Below are positions 7,293 to 13,315 of a stretch of 13,315 bases of DNA, piece after piece. Within the stretch, counting starts at the first letter, position 1, and every line of letters starts with the position of its first letter. The notes beneath the pieces were generated by a model. The model worked only from the letters and a program-made list of their open reading frames with translations, made no database searches and was not told the DNA's origin. Both the position numbers and the translations under genes were made by a program. The stretch comes from Candidatus Omnitrophota bacterium. Its GTDB lineage: Bacteria; Ratteibacteria; UBA8468; B48-G9; JAFGKM01. The stretch spans positions 1 to 13,315 of the forward strand of contig JAMWCA010000023.1 in NCBI GenBank assembly GCA_023819545.1, written 5' to 3'.

Positions 7293-8353
7293 AAAAAGAA
7301 GAATTAAAGCAACTTGAAATTGTTGGCTTTGATATAGAAGAAAAAGAAAGAGCGGGAAGTTTCATTCAAAAAGATAAAGAAGTAGTTTTCACAAGGACAT
7401 TTCAAGAAGGAGTTGAGATTTTACCGATTGAAAAAGCATTTGAAAATTATCCAGAAATTAAAGAAAAATATTATGGTTATTCTTTTAAAAAGTTAAATAA
7501 AGAATTCCCAAAAGATACAGAAGGCGGGTATTTTATTAGAGTAAAAAAAGGAGTAAAAACATTATTTCCGATACAAGCATGTTTGTATATAAAAGCAAAA
7601 AAATTTAGACAGAAAATTCATAATATTGTTATTGTTGAAGAAGATGCCCAAGTTTATGTGATTACAGGTTGTACTGCTGCGAAAGAAACAGAAGATGCAT
7701 ATCATCTTGGGATAACAGAGTTTTTTATTAAAAAAAATGGCTTTTTAAATTTTACAATGATACATTCATGGAAAAAGGACATTGAAGTTCAACCTTTAAG
7801 CGTATCAATAGTAGAAGAAGGAGGGACTTTCATTTCAAATTATATATCATTAAATCCTGTAAAAAAAATAACTATGTATCCAACTACTATACTTGAGGGT
7901 GAAAATTCAAAATTCAGGTCTTCTTCTATAATTGTTTCTTATTCAGAATCATATCAAGATATTGGTGCAAGATGTATTCTTTCAAATAAAAATACTTCTA
8001 CAGAAATAATAAGTAGAGCTATAAGTTATGGTGGGAAGGTAATTGCAAGAGGGCATATAAAAGCTGATTCACCAATGGTTAAAGGACATCTTGAATGTAG
8101 AGGGCTTATAATAAACGAAAAAGGATTTATTTACGCTATTCCTGAACTTGAAACATCTTATAGAGATGTTGAACTTTCACATGAGGCAGCAATAGGTAAA
8201 ATAAAAAGAGAAGAAATTGAATATCTTGCAAGCAGAGGGATTCCTGAAGAAGAGGCACAGTCAATGATAATAAGGGGTTTTATAAATGTTGATATACTTG
8301 GATTACCTGAATTTCTTGAAAAAGAAATAAAAAAGATAGTTGAAAAAGTTTAA
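7283..8353 (+). CDS. sufB: SufB-type Fe-S cluster scaffold (minimal SmsB-like)
   Basis: This is the scaffold partner of the SufC ATPase, on which Fe-S clusters are built. At 356 residues it is shorter than the ~480-residue E. coli SufB and lacks much of the N-terminal region, as minimal SufB proteins do. The C-terminal beta-helix and helical tail are clear. GHLEC contains Cys272, SHEAAIGKI contains His300-Glu301, and EYLASRGIPEEEA with GF follows. From memory of E. coli SufB, key residues are Cys405, His433 and Glu434; the Cys-to-His spacing (28) is the same here, which supports equivalence. Other cysteines lie in QACLYI, VITGCTAA and ARCILS. GAGG at 7272-7275 lies 7 nt before the ATG, inside sufC, and the 10-nt overlap implies coupled synthesis of the two subunits. 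Confidence 0.88.
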   Translation: MEIKKEELKQLEIVGFDIEEKERAGSFIQKDKEVVFTRTFQEGVEILPIEKAFENYPEIKEKYYGYSFKKLNKEFPKDTEGGYFIRVKKGVKTLFPIQACLYIKAKKFRQKIHNIVIVEEDAQVYVITGCTAAKETEDAYHLGITEFFIKKNGFLNFTMIHSWKKDIEVQPLSVSIVEEGGTFISNYISLNPVKKITMYPTTILEGENSKFRSSSIIVSYSESYQDIGARCILSNKNTSTEIISRAISYGGKVIARGHIKADSPMVKGHLECRGLIINEKGFIYAIPELETSYRDVELSHEAAIGKIKREEIEYLASRGIPEEEAQSMIIRGFINVDILGLPEFLEKEIKKIVEKV

Positions 8354-8356
8354 AAA

Positions 8357-8905
8357 ATGAAAAAGAGATTTTTAATCTATTTATTTTTTCTGATTTCTGG
8401 TATCTTATCTTTCAAATTTTACGAATCAAGAATTTTAAATGTATTATGGTTAAAAGCAGATATAAGTTTTCATTTTGGTAAGTATGACCTTGCAGCAAAA
8501 TATCTTGGGAAAATAATAAAACAAAATCCAAAACAGGTAGATTCTTATGTTCTGAAGGCATGGCTTGAATGGAGTCAGGCAATATCAAAAAGTGATAATA
8601 AAAAATTAAATTCTGCAATTAAAACTTTAAAAACTGGTCAATGGCATAATCCATTTAGTTTTCAACTTTACCTTGAAGAAGGAATTATGTGGAATGCTTT
8701 TGGAAATGATGAAGAAGCATTAAAAGCATTTAAAAAGGTTTATGTTGTAGGAACAATACCATATGTAAGAATGTATCCTCATAAATTAAGACAAATGGGA
8801 AAATCCTATGAAGCATATAAAGCAATGAAAAAGATATACGAAAAATATAGAGACGAAGTTACATTACAATGTCTTGAAAGAATTAAAAGAGAATTAACAA
8901 CTTAA
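8357..8905 (+). CDS. Small membrane-anchored TPR-repeat protein
   Basis: A 182-residue protein of no recognised specific family. Residues about 4-20 form a hydrophobic segment after Lys-Lys-Arg, most likely an uncleaved signal anchor that places the rest outside the cytoplasmic membrane. The remainder is helical with tetratricopeptide-like pairs, around 33-66 (FGKYDLAAKYLGKIIKQNP) and 106-140 (AFGNDEEALKAFKKV), plus a further helical pair at the end. TPR domains mediate protein-protein contacts; the partner is unknown. The start follows the sufB stop by 3 nt with no Shine-Dalgarno site, so it is probably the last gene translated from the same transcript. Its stop is only 2 nt from the stop of the convergent minus-strand gene. 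No link to Fe-S assembly should be assumed. Confidence 0.72.
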   Translation: MKKRFLIYLFFLISGILSFKFYESRILNVLWLKADISFHFGKYDLAAKYLGKIIKQNPKQVDSYVLKAWLEWSQAISKSDNKKLNSAIKTLKTGQWHNPFSFQLYLEEGIMWNAFGNDEEALKAFKKVYVVGTIPYVRMYPHKLRQMGKSYEAYKAMKKIYEKYRDEVTLQCLERIKRELTT

Positions 8906-8907
8906 CT

Positions 8908-9732
8908 TTACAATAAAGCCATCAACTTCTTTCCATAAGTTATATATGTTTTGTAAGTAATTTCTGGGTCTCCAACTTTTCCTTCATGAACTACACTTGC
9001 TAAATGTGGTTCTATAGAGACAAAACCTTTATAGCCAGATTTTTTAAGGTCAGTCAAAATTTCTTTTACTTTTGCTCTTCCCTCTCCTGGAAAGGTTGCC
9101 TTCCCTTTTTCATCATAATCTTTAATATGAATGTATTCAATATAAGGTTTAACCTTCATATAAAAATCCCATGGGTCTATTCCTTTGTTGTAATGTAAAA
9201 CATTTCCAGTATCATATAATAATTTAAAATTTGGCGAATCCATTTCTTCAACCAATCTAACCATATTATCTGGACTTTCACCACCCCATCCAGAACAATT
9301 TTCATGGACTATAATTATTTGATTATCTTGAGCAATTTTTACCAATTCTTTCATTCTTCTTATAACTTCCTTTGACCATTTTTCTTCATCCCATGGATTG
9401 TCTTTATCATTTGGCCAAGACATAACTCTTATATATTTCGTATTAAATTTTTTCATTCTTGGGATTGCTCTCTTTAATTCATCATAATCCTTCTTAAAAT
9501 CACCTGAAATTTTTGTTGCCCAGTTTGCAATACAACTACTAAAACACGAAACCTTCATATTTGCTTCTATTACTTTCTTATAAACTTCTTCAAATTTTTC
9601 TTCACTCATCATAGTTAAATTTTCTTGATCCACATTTCTTAATTCAATATAGTCCCAACCAAGTTCTTTATGTGCTTTAATTTGAATTTCTATTGCCTGT
9701 CCTGCTTCATCACTAATTCCTGTAAATATCAT
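8908..9732 (-). CDS. Sugar phosphate isomerase/epimerase (xylose-isomerase-like TIM barrel)
   Basis: A 274-residue cytosolic TIM-barrel protein of the sugar phosphate isomerase/epimerase (AP endonuclease 2-like) superfamily. The expected metal ligands of the ketose-epimerase type are visible: Glu144 in VHEN, Asp174 in YDTGN, His202 in HIKD and Glu241 in SIEPH. The order and spacing resemble those of D-tagatose 3-epimerase, so an intact divalent-metal site is likely. The sugar substrate cannot be named. An in-frame ATG exists at 9783, but the start is placed at 9732 because AAGGAGGG (complement of 9737-9744) lies 4 nt upstream and MIFTGISDEAG is a normal family start. It diverges from the isomerase-like gene at 9810 and shares its control region, which suggests one sugar-catabolism unit. 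Confidence 0.88.
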   Translation of the reverse strand: MIFTGISDEAGQAIEIQIKAHKELGWDYIELRNVDQENLTMMSEEKFEEVYKKVIEANMKVSCFSSCIANWATKISGDFKKDYDELKRAIPRMKKFNTKYIRVMSWPNDKDNPWDEEKWSKEVIRRMKELVKIAQDNQIIIVHENCSGWGGESPDNMVRLVEEMDSPNFKLLYDTGNVLHYNKGIDPWDFYMKVKPYIEYIHIKDYDEKGKATFPGEGRAKVKEILTDLKKSGYKGFVSIEPHLASVVHEGKVGDPEITYKTYITYGKKLMALL

Positions 9733-9752
9733 TTTGCCCTCCTTTTTAAATA

Positions 9753-9780
9753 TTGATTTAATTTTACAATTTTTTATAAC
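9753..9780 (+). promoter_or_regulatory. Promoter candidate for the isomerase-like gene
   Basis: TTGATT (9753-9758) and TATAAC (9775-9780) are separated by 16 bp. Predicted initiation near 9787 gives a leader of about 22 nt before the ATG at 9810, which has AAGGAGG at 9799-9805. It overlaps the opposite-strand promoter and an inverted repeat. In AT-rich DNA such matches can occur by chance. Confidence 0.45.
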
Positions 9781-9789
9781 CATTGTAAA
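9761..9789 (-). promoter_or_regulatory. Promoter candidate for the sugar isomerase/epimerase gene
   Basis: Read on the minus strand, TTTACA (9789-9784) and TAAAAT (9766-9761) are separated by 17 bp, each matching five of six consensus bases. Initiation near 9754 would leave a leader of about 22 nt. The two divergent promoters occupy nearly the same bases. Confidence 0.42.
9763..9789. promoter_or_regulatory. Inverted repeat, candidate operator
   Basis: TTTACAAT (9763-9770) and ATTGTAAA (9782-9789) form a perfect 8-bp inverted repeat with an 11-bp spacer, arms 19 bp apart centre to centre (about two helical turns). It lies inside both divergent promoter candidates, where a dimeric regulator could control both genes. 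No regulator gene is visible in the window. Confidence 0.4.
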
Positions 9790-9809
9790 CTAAAAAAAAA
9801 GGAGGCAAA

Positions 9810-11207
9810 ATGGAAAAATTAAAAATAGGGCTTTTAATAGGAAATAGAAGTTTTTTCCCAGACCATCTTTGCAAAGAAGCAAGAGAAAAGTTAATAAAAA
9901 TTCTAAGTAAAAAGTTTGAATTAGTTTGTCTATCAGAGAAAGATACAAAATTTGGAAGTGTTGAAACATATGAGGATGCTAAAAAATGTTCTGACTTATT
10001 TGAAAAAAATAAAGTAGATGGGATTATAGTAAGTTTACCAAATTTTGGCGATGAAAGAAGTGTTGCAGATACAATAAAGTTATCAGGACTTTCTGTTCCA
10101 ATTTTAATACATGCTTTCCCTGACGATATAAATAAAATGGATGTAAAAAACAGAAGAGATAGTTTCTGTGGAAAAATTTCTGTTTGCAATGTTTTATATC
10201 AGTATGGGATTAAATTTACTTTAACAGAAAACCATGTATAAGATGTTGAAAGTGAGCAATTTTATAAAGATATAGAGAAATTTGAAAGGATATGTAAAAT
10301 TTTAAAAGGACTAAAAAATTTAAAACTTGGAGCAATAGGGACCAGACCAGATCCATTCAAAACAGTTAGATACAGTGAAAAAATACTTGAAAAAAATGGA
10401 ATAAGTGTTGATGTTTTAGATTTATCTGAAATTTTTGCAAGAATTTCAAAGATAAAGGATGACGATAAAAAAGTAAAAGATGAGATAAAAAAAATCAGAG
10501 ATTATATTGAAAGTAATGAAGTGCCAATTCACGCATTAATAAAATTTGCTAAGTTAAAAATTGTAGTTGAGGAATGGGTCTCTCAAAATGATATAAAAGG
10601 GATTGGATTTCAGTGCTGGACATCTATTGAAGAAAACTTTGGTATAGTTCCATGCGCAGTTATGAGTTATTTATCTGACTCTTTAGTCCCTTCCGCATGC
10701 GAAGTTGATATTACAGGAACATTGAGTATGTATATTCTTCAAACTGCTTCAGGTTTACCAAGTGCGATAGTGGACTTAAATAATAATTATAAGGATGAAG
10801 AAGATAAAGTTGTTTTGTTCCATTGTAGTAATTTCCCTGTTTCAGTTATGAGAAAATCAAAAATAAGTTATCAAGAAATAATATCTGGAAGTGTGGGAAA
10901 AGAAAATGCTTATGGTGCAGTTATAGGAAGTATAAAAAAATCTATTTTTACATTTTTACGCCTTTCAACAGATGATAATATGGGTTGTATAAAGGGCTAT
11001 ATTGGAGAAGGAGAATTAACTGACGATAAAATAGATACTTTTGGAGGTGTTGGAGTTGCAAAAATAAATGAGTTACAAAAACTACTTAAAATTATATGTG
11101 AAAATGGGTTTGAACACCATACAGTTATAAATTTGTCAAAAATTAAAGATGCTGTATTTGAATCACTTTTTAAGTATAAAAATTGGCCAATCTATATTCA
11201 TGATTAA
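9810..11207 (+). pseudogene. L-fucose/L-arabinose isomerase-like protein interrupted by one in-frame TAA
   Basis: The whole span is one frame of 465 codons with a single TAA at 10239-10241; there is no frameshift. Both sides are typical of the L-fucose/L-arabinose isomerase C-terminal-domain-like family. Before the stop come PNFGDERSVAD, HAFPDD and RRDSFCGKISVCNVLYQYGI. After it come GAIGTRPDPFKTVRYSEK, LDLSEIF, QCWTSIEENFGIVPC, SACEVDITGTLSMY, VLFHCSNFP, GSVGKENAYGAV and NGFEHHTVINLS. Recalled relatives align across the stop without a gap (an HTVDP-like stretch versus HV-stop-DV), so one residue was replaced rather than inserted. Family members are thought to interconvert aldoses and ketoses; the substrate is unknown. 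A strong site (9799-9805) fixes the start. The cause may be a recent nonsense mutation, an assembly error or readthrough. The GTG at 10521 lacks a good ribosome site, so independent translation of the C-terminal part is doubtful. Confidence 0.85.
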
Positions 11208-11254
11208 AAAAGTTGCAAAGAAATTTTTTAGAGATATAAAAAATTGGAGGAATT

Positions 11255-11317
11255 ATGAAAATTAAAATTACAGTTATAGGACTTGGTATAGGAAGGACTC
11301 ATCTTAAACATCTTTGA
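11255..11317 (+). pseudogene. 20-codon remnant of a Gfo/Idh/MocA oxidoreductase start
   Basis: TGGAGG at 11245-11250 and an ATG at 11255 open a frame of 20 codons ending in TGA. It begins MKIKITVIGLGIGRTHLK, which is the first beta strand and dinucleotide-binding glycine motif that open Gfo/Idh/MocA dehydrogenases. The rest of a ~350-400-residue protein is missing: 66 nt later the next dehydrogenase begins. Another frame continues from 11310 to 11366 with FEAIKRFAI, a plausible next helix, hinting at a small frame-changing deletion followed by a larger loss. It is best read as a decayed tandem relative of the gene at 11384; a translated 20-residue leader peptide is the alternative. Confidence 0.6.
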
Positions 11318-11383
11318 AGCAATTAAAAGGTTTGCTATCATGAAAAAAATTATCTTTTTAAAATAATTTTTAGGAGGTATATT

Positions 11384-12628
11384 ATGAAAAAAATAAAAGT
11401 TGGAGTTGTTGGCGTAGGAAGAGGGATGAGTTATGCTATATACGCCCAGTATGCTGGAATGAAACTTGTTGCAATATGCGATACATGGGAAGAAAAACTT
11501 AAAGAAGTAGGGAAAAAATTAAATGTCTCAACTTATACCGATTATGACAAATTTCTTGAACATGATATGGATGCAGTAATACTTGCCAACTATTTCCATC
11601 AACACGCTCCTTTTGCTATAAAGGCATTGAAATCTGGAAAACATGTTTTAAGCGAGACCTCTTGCAATAGCACAATTGCCGAAGGGGTTGAGTTGTGTCG
11701 GACTGTTGAAAAAACAGGTTTAATTTATATGCTTGCTGAAAACTATCCATTTACTGCTTTCAATATGGAAATGAGAAGATTATATAAGAAAGGGGAAATT
11801 GGTGAGGTAACATATGCTGAAGGTGAATACAACCATCCAATGTCTCCTGAATCTAGATGTTCTATTGCACCAGGATTAAACCACTGGCGAAACTGGATGC
11901 CACCAACATACTATTGTACTCATGCACTTGCCTCTCTTGTCTATATCACAGAGAGAATGCCAATTAAAGTCAATGCTCTTTCAATTGCAAGAAAATCTAT
12001 TAATTATCATACAGTAAGAAGATCTGACCCTGGTTTTGTTATACTATGCAGGGTGGATAATGGTTCAGTATTTAAGTTATTTGGTCTTGTTTTACCGGGT
12101 CATAGTAATTGGTATAGAATTCATGGTGAAAAAGGAGCAATGGAAATTACTCGTGGTCCTGGTTATTTTGGCCCTGGTCTAATAAGAATATGGCATGAGG
12201 AATGGACAAGAAAAAAAGGACAATCACTTGAAAAAACATATCTTCCTGATTGGCCAGAGAAGAAAAAACTTGCATCAAAAGTAGGACATGGTGGTGGAGA
12301 TTTCTGGGTATGCTGGTATTTTGCACAAGCAATAAGAACTAAAAAACAACCGTTTTTTGATGTTTATAAAGGTGTTACATTAAGTAGTGTTGGAATACTT
12401 GCATGGAAAAGTGCACTTGAAGATGGTAAACCCTATGATATCCCTGATTTTACAAAAGAATCGGAAAGAAAAAAGTATGAAAAAGATGATGCTTCTCCAT
12501 TCCCCGACGCAAAGACATTTAAAAAACTACCACCAAGTATACTCGGTTTTATTGAACCAAATCCTGAATATATTGCTTTTGCAAAAAAAATCTGGAAAAA
12601 AATTGGCTACAAGGGAGAAGACATATAA
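11384..12628 (+). CDS. Gfo/Idh/MocA-family NAD(P)-dependent oxidoreductase
   Basis: A 414-residue cytosolic dehydrogenase. The N-terminal Rossmann domain (about 1-125) has GVGRG at 10-14 and an acidic end of strand two in VAICDTWEEK, which favours NAD(H). DAVILANYFHQHAPFAIKALKSGKHVL is the standard second half of that domain. The C-terminal domain has YYCTHALASLVYITER with His180 in the region of the usual active-site histidine. The common EKP motif with its lysine is replaced by Glu91-Thr92-Ser93 (SETSCN), a variation found in some subgroups followed, as here, by YMLAENY. AGGAGG at 11372-11377 fixes the start. Probable work is oxidation or reduction of a sugar or inositol-like compound in the same pathway as the isomerase genes upstream; the substrate is unknown. 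Confidence 0.9.
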   Translation: MKKIKVGVVGVGRGMSYAIYAQYAGMKLVAICDTWEEKLKEVGKKLNVSTYTDYDKFLEHDMDAVILANYFHQHAPFAIKALKSGKHVLSETSCNSTIAEGVELCRTVEKTGLIYMLAENYPFTAFNMEMRRLYKKGEIGEVTYAEGEYNHPMSPESRCSIAPGLNHWRNWMPPTYYCTHALASLVYITERMPIKVNALSIARKSINYHTVRRSDPGFVILCRVDNGSVFKLFGLVLPGHSNWYRIHGEKGAMEITRGPGYFGPGLIRIWHEEWTRKKGQSLEKTYLPDWPEKKKLASKVGHGGGDFWVCWYFAQAIRTKKQPFFDVYKGVTLSSVGILAWKSALEDGKPYDIPDFTKESERKKYEKDDASPFPDAKTFKKLPPSILGFIEPNPEYIAFAKKIWKKIGYKGEDI

Positions 12629-12659
12629 TTAACAAAAAAGAGGGATTTCTCCATTTTAT

Positions 12660-12899
12660 TTAATTTACTATTTGTTCATATAAATCTTTTCTTACTTTAA
12701 ACACTAAATTGCTAATTTCGTTAAGTAATATGTAATCCTAAACTTTCTATTAAATCCCTTTTTTGTTTTATATTTCTAAAGCTACCCATTTAATAGAAAC
12801 TTTTACTTCTCTACATTCAAATTTCCTTCTATACCATATTTCATTATATACCTGGATACTATGTCCTAACCTGAAAGAGGGAACTTGTTGACAGGCCAA
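12660..12899 (-). pseudogene. Possible decayed minus-strand gene of unknown family
   Basis: Three open pieces in two minus-strand frames follow one another. 12899-12768 contains YNEIWYRRKFECREVK, 12789-12721 contains MGSFRNIKQKRDLIESLGL, and 12737-12660 contains LLNEISNLVFKVRKDLYEQI. Composition resembles real proteins here (Lys, Glu, Leu and Ile rich), and the purine-rich strand matches this direction. Two frame changes would join them into about 75 residues. No family was recognised; a mobile-element end or small accessory protein is possible, and chance openness in AT-rich DNA cannot be excluded. Confidence 0.3.
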
Positions 12900-12924
12900 T
12901 TATTTTTAATGTAATATGTATAAT
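12888..12924 (+). promoter_or_regulatory. Promoter candidate upstream of the nucleotidyltransferase module
   Basis: A perfect TTGACA (12888-12893) is followed after 18 bp by TAATAT (12912-12917, four of six). A better TATAAT lies at 12919-12924, but 25 bp away from that -35. Either would read toward the gene at 13007 with a leader of about 80 nt. Confidence 0.35.
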
Positions 12925-13006
12925 CGTTCTTGAAAAACTTTTATAGTGGATAAAAAACGAATTCAAATTTTATATTTACATTAAAAGATAAAACAAATAA
13001 AGAAAA

Positions 13007-13240
13007 ATGATAAAAAATAGAATTTTAATTGAAGAATTTGAAAAAGAATTGCTTAGAAAACAGAAAACTGATTATAAAAGAAATTTTTCAATTTTAAATC
13101 AAATGTATAAACAAGCAGTTATTGTTAAGATTTTCCCAATGAAAAATCCGATAGAAGGATTAGAAAAAGATTTAAAAATAGCAAAGGTGGTAAATAGTGT
13201 TTCAAAAACTACTACAAAAAATTGCAAAAGAATTGAATAA
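13007..13240 (+). CDS. Small helical protein paired with a nucleotidyltransferase (possible toxin-antitoxin partner)
   Basis: A 77-residue, highly charged, mostly helical protein with no membrane segment (MIKNRILIEEFEKELLRKQK, then PMKNPIEGLEKDLKIAKVVNSV). From memory, small proteins of this pattern often precede GGQA-type nucleotidyltransferases and end soon after the AKVVNSV stretch. Here the frame continues about 12 more residues (SKTTTKNCKRIE) and overlaps the next gene by 44 nt, so the tail may be an extension caused by a lost stop or indel. No Shine-Dalgarno site precedes the ATG, only A-rich sequence, unlike nearly all other genes in the window. Two-gene layout suggests an antitoxin or regulatory partner, but direction of toxicity is unknown. 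Confidence 0.6.
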   Translation: MIKNRILIEEFEKELLRKQKTDYKRNFSILNQMYKQAVIVKIFPMKNPIEGLEKDLKIAKVVNSVSKTTTKNCKRIE

Positions 13241-13315
13241 AAATCAAATCCCCTATATGGTAATAGGCGGACAGGCCTTGCTTATTTATGGTGAACCAAG
13301 ATTAACAAGAGACAT
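13197..13315 (+). CDS. Nucleotidyltransferase, AbiEii/DUF6036-like (3' partial)
   Basis: A frame open to the window edge starts with GTG at 13197, preceded by AAGGTGG (13184-13190) 6 nt upstream, and is shifted relative to the small gene it overlaps. The 39 visible residues begin with an amphipathic helix (FQKLLQKIAKELNKNQIPY) and reach VIGGQALLIYGEPRLTRD. That is the nucleotide-binding opening of the polymerase-beta-like nucleotidyltransferase fold; the window ends where the metal-binding DxD would come. Families of this kind include AbiE-type toxins and other uncharacterised nucleotidyltransferases. The remaining ~150-200 residues, including the catalytic aspartates, lie outside the window. 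Confidence 0.75.
   Translation, partial: MFQKLLQKIAKELNKNQIPYMVIGGQALLIYGEPRLTRD

Larger units (their letters stand above)
12629..13006. other. Gene-poor region with decayed sequence
   Basis: No intact gene is seen in these 378 bases. The plus strand turns pyrimidine-rich from about 12650 to 12880, unlike the purine-rich coding strand elsewhere, and the minus strand holds short protein-like pieces described separately. I find no convincing terminator after the dehydrogenase: a GAG/CTC pairing near 12641 is too weak. A perfect TTGACA lies at 12888-12893. Confidence 0.6.

Noticed and set aside
8906..8918. CTTTA-CAA-TAAAG hairpin between the convergent genes
   Set aside because: A 5-bp A/T-rich stem within coding sequence is too weak to call a terminator.
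9733..9783. Extended N terminus of the sugar isomerase from the ATG at 9783
   Set aside because: The 17 extra residues are unlike the family, and a perfect AAGGAGGG sits just before the inner ATG at 9732.
9731..9811. Inverted repeat formed by ATTTTGCCCTCC and GGAGGCAAAAT at the ends of the divergent spacer
   Set aside because: Each arm is simply a ribosome site, short spacer and start codon of one gene, so the symmetry is explained without a hairpin role.
9764..10189. Open frame of 141 codons on the minus strand across the isomerase-like gene start
   Set aside because: It is antisense to clearly conserved isomerase codons and reads as Ser/Phe/Leu-rich noise.
10521..11207. A separate gene starting at GTG 10521
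   Set aside because: It is in frame with the upstream half, conserved family sequence continues before it back to the TAA, and there is no good ribosome site, so it is part of the interrupted gene.
12387..12632. 81-codon plus-strand frame inside the end of the dehydrogenase
   Set aside because: It is a shifted frame of a conserved gene with no recognisable domain or ribosome site.
12636..12660. Possible terminator after the dehydrogenase gene
   Set aside because: Only about three base pairs (GAG/CTC) form, with mismatches beside them, and the T run is broken.
1..13315. CRISPR array or intact insertion sequence
   Set aside because: No regularly spaced direct repeats and no complete transposase frame were seen on either strand.

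Overview
The window is a gene-dense, AT-rich stretch (roughly 30% G+C by eye) from a bacterium. Most starts follow strong AAGGAGG Shine-Dalgarno sites, and TAA is the main stop. Bacterial bL25, Pth and ArgJ sit beside a V-type ATPase subunit I, formate-tetrahydrofolate ligase and a minimal SufC-SufB pair. Together with the sugar isomerase and dehydrogenase genes, this suggests an anaerobic, probably uncultured bacterium of a candidate-phylum type (Omnitrophota-like lineages are one possibility). The taxonomic guess is inference only.

Left part, 1-8905, all on the plus strand and apparently intact housekeeping genes: the 3' part of argJ (arginine synthesis); a V-ATPase subunit I overlapping it by 4 bases; a promoter; an MscS-related membrane protein; a tRNA-Ile(GAT) placed directly in the gene string; then rplY (bL25), pth, fhs, sufC, sufB and a small membrane-anchored TPR protein. 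Gaps are tiny (three are exactly 3 nt) and I see no clear terminator, so 2862-8905 may be one transcript serving translation, one-carbon metabolism and Fe-S cluster assembly.

Middle part, 8908-11207: a sugar-phosphate isomerase/epimerase gene on the minus strand diverges from an L-fucose/L-arabinose-isomerase-like gene on the plus strand. The 77-bp spacer holds overlapping divergent promoter candidates and a perfect 8-bp inverted repeat that looks like an operator. The isomerase-like gene is complete in one frame except for a single TAA codon at 10239-10241.

Right part, 11208-13315: a 20-codon remnant of a Gfo/Idh/MocA oxidoreductase, then a complete 414-residue member of that family, then about 380 bp with no intact gene but with signs of a decayed minus-strand gene. 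At the edge is a two-gene module: a small helical protein overlapping the start of a nucleotidyltransferase (GGQA-type, AbiEii/DUF6036-like) that runs out of the window. This looks like a candidate toxin-antitoxin or defence cassette. The 9.8-13.3 kb part therefore looks like an accessory, eroding sugar-catabolism region next to a stable core operon. I did not find a clearly new system; the best leads are the interrupted isomerase with its divergent operator and the edge nucleotidyltransferase module.
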